A stretch of DNA of 28,595 bases from CAIKZZ01 sp036742455 (GTDB lineage Bacteria > Pseudomonadota > Gammaproteobacteria > Steroidobacterales > Steroidobacteraceae). The stretch spans positions 1-28,595 of the forward strand of contig DAINQU010000032.1 in the NCBI GenBank assembly GCA_036742455.1, given 5' to 3'. The notes under the pieces are model-generated. The model worked only from the letters and a program-made list of their open reading frames with translations. It ran no database searches and was not told where the DNA came from. The translations under genes and the position numbers were made by a program. This document shows, in pieces, positions 20,017-26,624 of this stretch (positions are counted from its first letter, which is position 1; every line of letters begins with the position of its first letter).

Positions 20017-20116
20017 NNNNNNNNNNNNNNNNNNNNNNNNNNNNNNNNNNNNNNNNNNNNNNNNNNNNNNNNNNNNNNNNNNNNNNNNNNNNNNNNNNNN
20101 NNNNNNNNNNNNNNNN
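20017..20116. other. Assembly gap of exactly 100 N inside the collagen-like gene
   Basis: A placeholder gap. The left piece ends after the first base of a Gly codon and the right piece begins on a Thr codon in a frame offset from the left, so a true gap length of 2 modulo 3 would restore one continuous Gly-X-Y reading frame. The number of missing collagen triplets is unknown. Confidence 0.95.
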
Positions 20117-21928
20117 ACGGGCGCCACCGGATCGACGGGCGCGACAGGCGTCGTGGGCCCGACCGGTGCCACCGGTAATGCCGGTGCGACCGGCGCCGTC
20201 GGTGCCACCGGTAATACCGGCGCAGCAGGCGCCACCGGGGCGGTCGGCGCGACCGGTGCGATGGGTGTCACGGGTGCGGTGGGTGCGACAGGCGCGCAGG
20301 GGCCGGTGGGTGCCACCGGTGCGACCGGTGTACCCGGCGCCACGGGTTCTGTCGGTCCCCAAGGTTCTGTGGGCAATACCGGCGCGACCGGCGCTCAAGG
20401 CGTCACCGGTAGCGTTGGCGCGACGGGCGCACAGGGTGTTACGGGTGCAACCGGCGCCGTCGGTGCGACCGGTGCCACCGGTGTGACCTGGTTGGGAACT
20501 TGGAATAACGCGGTCACCTACCCGGCGAACAGCCTGGTGACGTACGCCGGGTCCGGCTACATCGCCGTCGCCGCCAGTTTGGGTGTCAACCCAAGCACCG
20601 ATACGCTGCAGACGAAGTGGCAGCTGATCGTGGCGGTGGGTGCGACGGGCGTCACGGGAGCGACCGGTGCGGTCGGGGCGACCGGTAACATCGGTTCGAC
20701 CGGCGCGACCGGCGTACAGGGCAACACCGGCGCTACCGGTGCAACCGGCCTCCCAGGGGCCACCGGGCAGACCGGCGCCACCGGTCCGCAAGGCAACACC
20801 GGCAACACCGGTAATACCGGTGCAACGGGCGCGACGGGCCCAACCGGGAGCACCGGTGCAACCGGTGGAACCGGTGCGACAGGTCCCGCCGGATTTGCCA
20901 TGGACTCGGCCTACAACCTCAAGGCAGGGACCGGTGCGCTACTTGCGGTCACGACGGGTGCCCGCAACAACGCCGAGGGCTATGAAGGCCTGTACGCGAC
21001 CACAACGGGCACCGACAACGTCGCAAACGGCTATAGCGCGCTGTCCAACCTGGTGACGGGCAACTACAACGTGGCGCTCGGCAGTCAGGCACTGATGCAC
21101 ATGGGCGCTAGCGGCTCGTACAACATCGGCCTGGGCTACAGCGCCGGCACCTACGTGACCACGGGCTCGAACAACATTTATCTCGGCACCCCGGGTAAAT
21201 CCGGCGTGACCAACGAGAGTAATGTCATCCGTATCGGTCAAGTGGCGACGGACGGTTCGTTCGCACCACACATCGCAACCTATGTCGCCGGTGTCTGGGC
21301 CACCTCCCCAGGTGGTTCAAGCCTAGCTTCGGTGGTGGTGGACTCCAACGGCCAGTTGGGTGTGCTGCAGTCCTCGCAACGTTACAAGGAAGACATCGCG
21401 CCGATGGGCGATGCCAGCAGCCGCCTCTATCAATTGCGGCCGGTCTCGTTCCACTACAAAAAGCCGGATGCGAGCGGTAACAAGCCGATCCAATACGGGC
21501 TCATTGCCGAGGAAGTGGAGCGCGTGTTCCCAGAGCTGGTCGTGCGTAATGCCGACGGCCAGCCGGAGACGGTGGCCTATCACCTCTTGGGCGGTCTGTT
21601 GCTGAACGAGCTGCAGAAAGAGCATGAGGTCGTGGGGCATCAGGAACAGGAGTTGGCCGACGAACGGCAGACCATCGCGGCGCAAGCGGCGCGTCTGGAT
21701 GCGCAGGCCGCGGCGTTGGCCGCGGAGCAAGAGCGGGTCGCGGCGCAGGCGCGGGAAATCGATGCGCTGAAGCAGCAGAACGCCGAGGTAGAAGCACTGC
21801 GCAACGAGGTGCGTAAACTCGCCGCGTTGCGTCAGGAACTCGACGAACTGCGTCAGGTCACGGCAAAGCTCATCAAGAGGTCAGAGCCGAAGGCAGTGAA
21901 GTCGAGTCACACCCCGACTGCCGAATAG
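20117..21928 (+). CDS. Giant collagen-like protein, C-terminal part: collagen, module 8, tail-fibre-like region, peptidase S74 domain, coiled coil
   Basis: The 603 visible residues continue the Gly-X-Y repeats from the first codon after the gap, include the eighth aromatic module, and leave the collagen at about 20890. The next ~155 residues repeat short Gly/Asn/Ala motifs (NNAEGYEGLYATTTGTDN, GNYNVALGSQAL, GSNNIYLGTPG, NVIRIGQ), a pattern common in bacterial tail-fibre-domain proteins. An intramolecular-chaperone auto-processing domain follows, then a heptad-rich terminal coiled coil of ~90 residues (EVVGHQEQELADERQ onward). Such domains help trimeric fibres fold and then cut themselves off, which fits a collagen trimer. 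With the left part the protein exceeds 2,300 residues. The start lies upstream of the gap; stop at 21928. Confidence 0.9.
   Translation, partial: TGATGSTGATGVVGPTGATGNAGATGAVGATGNTGAAGATGAVGATGAMGVTGAVGATGAQGPVGATGATGVPGATGSVGPQGSVGNTGATGAQGVTGSVGATGAQGVTGATGAVGATGATGVTWLGTWNNAVTYPANSLVTYAGSGYIAVAASLGVNPSTDTLQTKWQLIVAVGATGVTGATGAVGATGNIGSTGATGVQGNTGATGATGLPGATGQTGATGPQGNTGNTGNTGATGATGPTGSTGATGGTGATGPAGFAMDSAYNLKAGTGALLAVTTGARNNAEGYEGLYATTTGTDNVANGYSALSNLVTGNYNVALGSQALMHMGASGSYNIGLGYSAGTYVTTGSNNIYLGTPGKSGVTNESNVIRIGQVATDGSFAPHIATYVAGVWATSPGGSSLASVVVDSNGQLGVLQSSQRYKEDIAPMGDASSRLYQLRPVSFHYKKPDASGNKPIQYGLIAEEVERVFPELVVRNADGQPETVAYHLLGGLLLNELQKEHEVVGHQEQELADERQTIAAQAARLDAQAAALAAEQERVAAQAREIDALKQQNAEVEALRNEVRKLAALRQELDELRQVTAKLIKRSEPKAVKSSHTPTAE
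21371..21640 (+). other. Peptidase S74 (intramolecular chaperone) domain region within the collagen-like gene
   Basis: SSQRYKEDIAPMG carries the Ser...Lys pair five residues apart (Ser codon 21371-21373, Lys codon 21386-21388) that forms the self-cleavage dyad in endosialidase-type C-terminal domains. It is followed by LYQLRPVSFHYKKPD and IQYGLIAEEVERVFPELVV, the other conserved stretches of the family. Cleavage at the serine would release the domain and the coiled coil from the mature fibre. Confidence 0.85.
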
Positions 21929-21944
21929 TGCATCCGGCGGCCAG

Positions 21945-21976
21945 CGGCACGGGCGCCACACAAGGCGCCCGTGCCG
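21945..21976 (+). terminator. Strong hairpin after the collagen-like gene
   Basis: A 13-bp perfect stem, CGGCACGGGCGCC (21945-21957) and GGCGCCCGTGCCG (21964-21976), encloses ACACAA. No T-run follows, so it is either a weak intrinsic terminator or an mRNA 3'-end stabiliser. Confidence 0.6.
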
Positions 21977-22083
21977 TGTACCGGGTGAACGGCACGGCGT
22001 GGGGCTAGCCCTCATCGGCGATGACCGGACGGGAACGGACCGCATCGAGCGACAGGCGGTCACGCGTTTCGGAGTCGGTGGGT

Positions 22084-22740
22084 ATGGAATTTTTGCTGGC
22101 CGCCTTGTGCGGGTTTTTCCTAGGCCGTTCGATCGGTAGCCGTGCCGGCGGTTATCAACCGCAAAACGCCAGCGAGTCCGAGGTGCGCGCGACACTGGCC
22201 TGTCACTTCGCTGCACCCGACTACCATCTGATGAATCACGTGACGCTGCCGATCCCCGGGGGGACGACGCAGATTGATCACCTCGTGGTGTCGCGTTCGG
22301 GCGTGTTCGTGATCGAGACGAAGCAGTACCGCGGGTGGATATTCGCGAACCCGACGGCGTCCACGTGGACGCAGGTGTTCCGTCGCGGGCGGTTTCGCTT
22401 CCAAAACCCCTTGCACCAAAATCACGGCCACGTCGCGGCGGTGCGTGCGGCCCTCGACTTTCTGCCCGCCGAGCACGTGATCCCGGTGGTCGTGTTCACC
22501 GGTCGCCCCGAGTTTAAGACCGCGATGCCGTCCGGCGTGTACGACCTTGAAGGCCTGGTGGGGTTCGTCCAGGCGATGCGCGCCGATCGACTCTCCGCGA
22601 ACCGTCTGCAGTTTTGCGTGGGACGCCTGGAGACGCTGCGCCTCGCGCTCACCGAGCAAACCGACGTCGAGCACGCCGCCTCGGTCCAGCGCCGGTTGTG
22701 GTATCGGGCGCTACGGTCGGGCGGGTCGAGAGGCCGATGA
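22084..22740 (+). CDS. NERD-domain (nuclease-related) protein with N-terminal membrane segment
   Basis: The 218-residue product opens with a hydrophobic helix (FLLAALCGFFLGRSIGS) and then a NERD domain: SESEVRATLACHF, NHVTLPIPGGTTQIDHLVV, SGVFVIETKQYRGWIF, and FQNPLHQNHGHVAAV. The Asp-His and Glu-x-Lys residues in these strands correspond to the restriction-endonuclease-like core noted for this family. The frame is open to 22021; the ATG at 22084 is preferred because the membrane helix begins there and GGTGGG precedes it. The function of NERD proteins is not settled; DNA processing is inferred from fold only. It stands alone between the collagen gene and ppiD. Confidence 0.85.
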   Translation: MEFLLAALCGFFLGRSIGSRAGGYQPQNASESEVRATLACHFAAPDYHLMNHVTLPIPGGTTQIDHLVVSRSGVFVIETKQYRGWIFANPTASTWTQVFRRGRFRFQNPLHQNHGHVAAVRAALDFLPAEHVIPVVVFTGRPEFKTAMPSGVYDLEGLVGFVQAMRADRLSANRLQFCVGRLETLRLALTEQTDVEHAASVQRRLWYRALRSGGSRGR

Positions 22741-23003
22741 GACTCGGTTCACATAATGCGGCACTGCCGTTGGGTCGACGCCCCGGCCGCGGTACAGTCC
22801 GGGCGGACGGACAGGACCGCGTGAGCGCGGGCGGACCTCTGGGGGTGAGCGCCGAGCATCGGCCTAAATCCTCGCGGCCGTTGGGTTTTGCTCGCCGGGC
22901 CGGGTGCCCCGCGATCGATGGCATCCTGTAGACTACCGACCTCGCGGGCGGGGGCCGACGGTACGGCCGCTGTCCGCAGCCATTTTTGTTACTGGGGTTC
23001 GCG

Positions 23004-24929
23004 ATGCTGCAATGGATCAATGACCGGATGAAGGTGATCGGCTGGTTCTTCCTCATGCCGCTCTCCCTCGTGTTTGCTGTGTGGGGCGTCCACGGGATCG
23101 TCGACTTCACCGCGAACATGGACCGGGGTCTCAAGGTCAACGGCCAGGAGGCCAATCTCGAACAGGTCCGCCAGACCTATCAGCAGCGGCTCGCCGAAGC
23201 GGCCCGCGCATACCCGGAAGGCATGCCGGACGCGGTCAAGAAGACCCTGCAGCAGGGCGTCGTCGACGATTTCGTCGCGACCTCGCTGATCGACCAGAAG
23301 GTCGCCGAACAGCATTACTCGGCCTCGGACGCCGAAGTCATCGCCTCGATCAAGGCCTACCCGGGCTTTCAGGTCGGCGGTGAGTTCAACAAGGACGCGT
23401 ACTTCGCGTTGCTGAAGGCCCGCGGCTACTCGCCGGAAAAGTTTGAGGCCGAGCAGCGCGTGCTCATCAAGGCCAAGGCGCTCGAAGGCAGTCTCTTCGT
23501 CTCGTCCTTTGCGACGTTGAAGGAAGCGCAGTGGCTCACGGGTCTCATCGGTGAGACGCGCGACGTCGCCTACGCCACGATACCGGCCGCGAAGTTCATG
23601 GCAGCGCAGAAGCCGGATGCCGCGGCGATCAAGGCGTACTACGACGCCCACCACGACGACTACATGACCCCGGACTCGGTGCACCTCTCGTACGTCGAGT
23701 TGTCGGTGCCGGACGTCGCGGCCGAAGTCGCGGTCGACGAGGCCGGCTTGAAGGCCTACTACGACACGATCAAGGAGCGGTTCTCGGAGCCCGAGAAGCG
23801 CCATGCGCGCCACATCTTCCTGCCGACCGGCACGGACGAAGCGGCGACCAAGAAGAAGGCCGAAGAGATCGCGAAGCTCGCGGCCGCGCCGGGTGCCGAC
23901 TTTGCGGCGCTCGCTAAGCAGTACTCGCAGGACACCGAGTCCGCCTCGAAGGGCGGTGACCTCGGCACGCAAGAGAAGTCGTTCCTGCCCGCGGGCGTGG
24001 GCGACACGGTGTTCTCGATGGCGCCGGGCACCATCAGCGGTGCGGTGAAGTCGCCGTTCGGCTATCACATCATCCAGCTCGTGGACGTGGTCCCGGGCAA
24101 GCAGAAGAGCTTCGAGTCGGTGCGCGGCGAAGTGGAGCCGGAGTACCGTCGGACCGAAGCCGAGCGCCGCTTCGGCGAGCGCCAGGAAAAGCTCGAGCAG
24201 TTGGCTTTTGAGAGCGCCGGTTCCTTGGAGCCGATCGCCAAGGCCCTGCATCTTAAGATTCACGACGTGCCGGACTTCCACAAGGGCATGGAAGGCAACG
24301 ACCTCGCCTTGAACAGCAAAGTCGTGACCGCCGTCTGGTCGTCCGACGTGCTCGGCGGCGCCAACAGCAAGGCGCTCGAGATGTCGACCGGTCGCGTCGT
24401 CGTCGTCCGCGCCGCCGATCACAAGGTGCCGACGCTCGAGCCGCTCGCCGCCGTGCAAGGCCGTGTCGAAGCCGCTCTCAAGCGCGAGCTCGCGGCGAAG
24501 GCCGCCGCAGACGCCGCCAACGACATCGCCCGTCGCCTCGTCGCTGGCGAGAGCTGGGATGCGGCCTTGAAGGCCGTCGGTGGCTCGACCACGCCGCCGA
24601 AGGGCACGCCGGCTGCCGATGCGATCAAGTACACCGCCGCGAAGTCGATCGCGCGCACCGACAAGGAAGCCCCGCACGAAGTCGTGACGGGGGCGTTCGT
24701 GTTGGCGGCGCCGACCGCGGGTCACGTCACCGTCGGTCAGAAGACCACGCTCGGTGGCGATGTGGTCGTGTACGCCGTGTCTGCGGTGAAGCCGGGGGAG
24801 TACAAGCCGGACAACCTCGAGGCCTACCGGCGGTTGACGAGCTATTACTCGGCCGAAGAGCTCGAGACCTACGTCGCAGCGATGCGCGCGAAGGCCAAGA
24901 TCTCGATCGGGTCGACGCTGTTCGACTGA
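23004..24929 (+). CDS. ppiD: Periplasmic folding chaperone PpiD (parvulin-type peptidyl-prolyl isomerase)
   Basis: PpiD is anchored in the inner membrane and helps newly exported proteins near the Sec translocon. The 641 residues match the family (~620). A single membrane helix lies at residues 10-33 (IGWFFLMPLSLVFAVWGVHG). A SurA-N-like chaperone region follows (QTYQQRLAEAARAYPEGMP onward). The parvulin domain at about 265-365 contains HARHIFLP, DFAALAKQYSQDTESASKGG, DLGTQEKSFLPAGVGDTVF and FGYHIIQLVDV. The ATG at 23004 follows CTGGGG; an in-frame start at 22986 would add six residues. In relatives it follows lon and hupB. Here it could serve export of the neighbouring collagen-like protein, but that is speculation. 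Confidence 0.95.
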   Translation: MLQWINDRMKVIGWFFLMPLSLVFAVWGVHGIVDFTANMDRGLKVNGQEANLEQVRQTYQQRLAEAARAYPEGMPDAVKKTLQQGVVDDFVATSLIDQKVAEQHYSASDAEVIASIKAYPGFQVGGEFNKDAYFALLKARGYSPEKFEAEQRVLIKAKALEGSLFVSSFATLKEAQWLTGLIGETRDVAYATIPAAKFMAAQKPDAAAIKAYYDAHHDDYMTPDSVHLSYVELSVPDVAAEVAVDEAGLKAYYDTIKERFSEPEKRHARHIFLPTGTDEAATKKKAEEIAKLAAAPGADFAALAKQYSQDTESASKGGDLGTQEKSFLPAGVGDTVFSMAPGTISGAVKSPFGYHIIQLVDVVPGKQKSFESVRGEVEPEYRRTEAERRFGERQEKLEQLAFESAGSLEPIAKALHLKIHDVPDFHKGMEGNDLALNSKVVTAVWSSDVLGGANSKALEMSTGRVVVVRAADHKVPTLEPLAAVQGRVEAALKRELAAKAAADAANDIARRLVAGESWDAALKAVGGSTTPPKGTPAADAIKYTAAKSIARTDKEAPHEVVTGAFVLAAPTAGHVTVGQKTTLGGDVVVYAVSAVKPGEYKPDNLEAYRRLTSYYSAEELETYVAAMRAKAKISIGSTLFD

Positions 24930-24956
24930 TCGGTGGGTTCTACGGACCGATCCCCT

Positions 24957-24990
24957 CGCAGGCCGCCGTCAGGCGGCCTGCGTCGTTTTA
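24957..24990 (+). terminator. Rho-independent terminator after ppiD
   Basis: An 11-bp perfect stem, CGCAGGCCGCC (24957-24967) and GGCGGCCTGCG (24972-24982), with a GTCA loop, followed by TCGTTTTA. The same GTCA loop occurs in the terminator after the H-NS-like gene. Confidence 0.85.
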
Positions 24991-25082
24991 AGGATCGGCC
25001 GTCGGACCGCGCGAGAAAGAATGGGGAAAACCGGATCCCGTGAGAGGATCCGCGCGTCGACGGGGAAGGGGATACGCTACGT

Positions 25083-25520
25083 ATGGACGTCACGATTTAC
25101 ACCGACGGGGCCTGCAAGGGCAACCCAGGCCCCGGCGGTTGGGGGGCCTTACTCGTTGCCGGCACCGCCAAAAAAGAACTCTGCGGCGGCGAAGCCTCGA
25201 CCACCAATAACCGCATGGAACTCACGGCCGTCATCCAAGCGCTCGGTGCGCTGAATCGCCGCTGCCGTGTCGCGCTTTACACCGACTCGAAGTACGTCAT
25301 GGACGGCTTGAACGAGTGGTTACCGAACTGGAAGAAGCGCGGCTGGAAGACGGCCGACAAAAAGCCCGTGAAGAACCAAGACCTCTGGCAAGCCCTCGAT
25401 GCCGCGGTCGCCGGCCACGACATCACCTGGCACTGGGTCAAAGGGCACGCCGGACACCCGGGCAACGAGCGCGCGGATGCGCTCGCCAACGAAGGGATCT
25501 TGACGATCGGTACGCGCTAG
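25083..25520 (+). CDS. rnhA: Ribonuclease HI
   Basis: RNase HI removes the RNA strand of RNA-DNA hybrids, including R-loops and primers. The 145 residues match the family. The catalytic carboxylates are all present: Asp8 in IYTDGACKGNPGPGG, Glu46 in NNRMELTAV, Asp68 in LYTDSKYV and Asp132 in GNERADALAN. The catalytic-loop His122 is in WVKGHAGHPGN, and the basic protrusion LPNWKKRGWKT is complete. The ATG gives the standard N-terminus; a purine-rich stretch (GAAGGGGATA) lies upstream at a long spacing. In many relatives dnaQ is the neighbour, but here dnaQ is 22 kb to the left. Confidence 0.97.
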   Translation: MDVTIYTDGACKGNPGPGGWGALLVAGTAKKELCGGEASTTNNRMELTAVIQALGALNRRCRVALYTDSKYVMDGLNEWLPNWKKRGWKTADKKPVKNQDLWQALDAAVAGHDITWHWVKGHAGHPGNERADALANEGILTIGTR

Positions 25521-25581
25521 CCGCGCCGCTGCGGCAGGTGAGTCGCTCGCTGAGATGCACCCCGCGGGGCGCGAACGGTGG

Positions 25582-26028
25582 TTACGACGGTTGCGCGGGT
25601 CGATTGACGCCCGAGACCTGACTACAGACGAGGTCGATCTGAAAGGCGCTGATGGAGTCGGGGACGGCGTCCGTCCACTCGAGTGCATGAGGCGTCGATC
25701 GGTAGACGATTTGGCCTCCCGCGTTCTCCAACCGATCCCGCACGACCGCGGAACGTCGCCGCTCGCAGTCCACCCGCAGGAGCGCCGTCGCCTGCACAAA
25801 GGAGGCCCCGTTGAACGTCCTCATGGGACTGTCGTAGCGCTGTTGCGTCCAGGCCTGCCAGTAGGGACCGTCCCGGACGATGTGCGCGGTGTCCACGAAG
25901 TTGGTGACGATGACGCGCACGCCGGCGTCGTTGCGCGGGATGACAAAGCGACCCACGTCCTGCCAGTGCGCGGGCGTTGCCGCGGTGCACGTCATCACGC
26001 ACAGTGCGGACAGGCCGAGTCGCTTCAT
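25582..26028 (-). CDS. Secreted surface-adhesin-E-like protein
   Basis: This is the only convincing minus-strand gene in the window and it converges on rnhA. The 148-residue product has a short signal peptide (MKRLGLSALCVMTCTAATPA, then HWQDVG). The mature part follows the pattern of the surface-adhesin protein E family: a Trp at the start, a central VTNFVDTAHIVRDGPYWQAW, a Gln-Gln-Arg-Tyr-Asp strand, then a conserved Asp-Cys pair (LRVDCERRRSAV), a Trp-x-x-x-V-Pro-x-Ser strand and a second Cys (IDLVCSQ) that could bridge to the first. The frame is open further upstream to 26166, but the ATG at 26028 starts the signal peptide. No clear ribosome site is seen. The assignment rests on pattern only; function as an adhesin is not implied for every member. 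Confidence 0.65.
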   Translation of the reverse strand: MKRLGLSALCVMTCTAATPAHWQDVGRFVIPRNDAGVRVIVTNFVDTAHIVRDGPYWQAWTQQRYDSPMRTFNGASFVQATALLRVDCERRRSAVVRDRLENAGGQIVYRSTPHALEWTDAVPDSISAFQIDLVCSQVSGVNRPAQPS

Positions 26029-26534
26029 GGGAGGTGCGCACCGTGGGTTTGCGGTGGAGTAGTGAAAATGGCGTAGCTCGGTCGCACCGTGATCTCCATC
26101 TGGCGGGTTCGGTCGATGAGGGCTTTGAGTTTCAGCTCGGTTGCGCGACGGGGCACCGAGCAACACCGGGTAGCGGTCGCGCCGAAGCGGCGCACGGGTG
26201 TCATTTGGGGAAGTCGCTGGGCGGGGGTCAGACTCCCAATCGTACTCTCCCTACGGCAATAAGCAGTGGATACACGCACGGAGCGGGTCCCGGAACGATA
26301 GCGCCCGGCAGTGCATGACGGTTGATCCGAGCGGCCACCGGTACGTCGCGCACAGTGCTCCCCGGTCAGGGTATCCAGCGCAATGAGTCGTCCGGTCACC
26401 GCAGCGGTCAAGGAAGCTCTGTCTACCGCGCCCGTCTGCAGGATACGACTCACTGAATCGTCACAGCAGATCGGTCGGACGGATCGGCGGGCCGGAGGTG
26501 TCGAGCGTGGTCCGGCCGCGGCTTGCGTCTAATG
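26029..26534. other. Intergenic region without a convincing gene
   Basis: The 500 bases between the minus-strand secreted protein and the ATPase gene contain overlapping open frames on both strands (for example 26025-26453 minus, 25977-26318 plus), but none has a recognisable motif or a start signal. The composition changes from GC-rich to AT-rich near 26530, marking the edge of the putative defence module. Confidence 0.5.
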
Positions 26535-26551
26535 AAGAGAAAATATCTCTT
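26535..26551. promoter_or_regulatory. Inverted repeat AAGAGA-N5-TCTCTT, possible operator
   Basis: A perfect 6-bp palindromic pair (26535-26540 and 26546-26551) around five bases lies four bases upstream of the -35 element of the ATPase gene. The position suits a dimeric regulator. It is short enough to arise by chance in AT-rich DNA. Confidence 0.35.
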
Positions 26552-26555
26552 GAAA

Positions 26556-26584
26556 TTGACTTTTTAGGCATCTTTCGGCAGAAT
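26556..26584 (+). promoter_or_regulatory. Sigma-70-type promoter of the RloA/AbiLi-like gene
   Basis: TTGACT (26556-26561, five of six to consensus) and CAGAAT (26579-26584, four of six) are separated by 17 bases. The start would be near 26591, giving a leader of about 34 bases that includes the GGAG at 26614. Confidence 0.5.
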
Positions 26585-26624
26585 TTTTAGCAATTTAACT
26601 CGATTTTATCTCTGGAGAAGGTTT

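Larger units (their letters stand above)
16302..20638 (+). repeat. Eight CBM5/12-like (chitin-binding type 3-like) modules spaced along the collagen
   Basis: Modules lie at 16302-16467, 16824-16994, 17331-17489, 17817-17975, 18303-18458, 18984-19142, 19569-19727 and, after the gap, 20483-20638. Each follows the pattern F/V-x-W-x(4-7)-W...Y-x-x-G-N-V-V-x-Y-x-G-x-x-Y-I-A-I/V, then P-G-x-D and a final W-x-L/V-L-V. This matches the aromatic and glycine spacing of ChtBD3/CBM5/12 domains. Start-to-start distances are 522, 507, 486, 486, 681 and 585 bases, all multiples of three, so a collagen-plus-module unit has been duplicated repeatedly. Modules 5 and 8 form a second subtype (xVxWxGTWNNxVTYxxxSxV). 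Confidence 0.75.

Noticed and set aside
15250..20178. Plus-strand frames rich in Arg-Pro-Val-Arg in the alternative frame of the collagen gene
   Set aside because: Frame-shifted readings of the same repeats with no start signals; the Gly-X-Y frame has the signal peptide, modules and terminal domains.
15279..20889. Regular short repeats resembling a CRISPR array
   Set aside because: The repeats are in-frame Gly-X-Y codons with period 9 and no unique spacers; there are no cas genes.
14916..21928. Phage tail fibre or prophage remnant, because of the S74 domain
   Set aside because: No phage structural, lysis or integration genes are nearby, and the protein has a Sec signal peptide, which cytoplasmic phage fibres lack.
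26200..26250. GGGGGTCAGACTCCC resembling a REP-type palindrome
   Set aside because: An isolated imperfect match; no second copy or transposase nearby.
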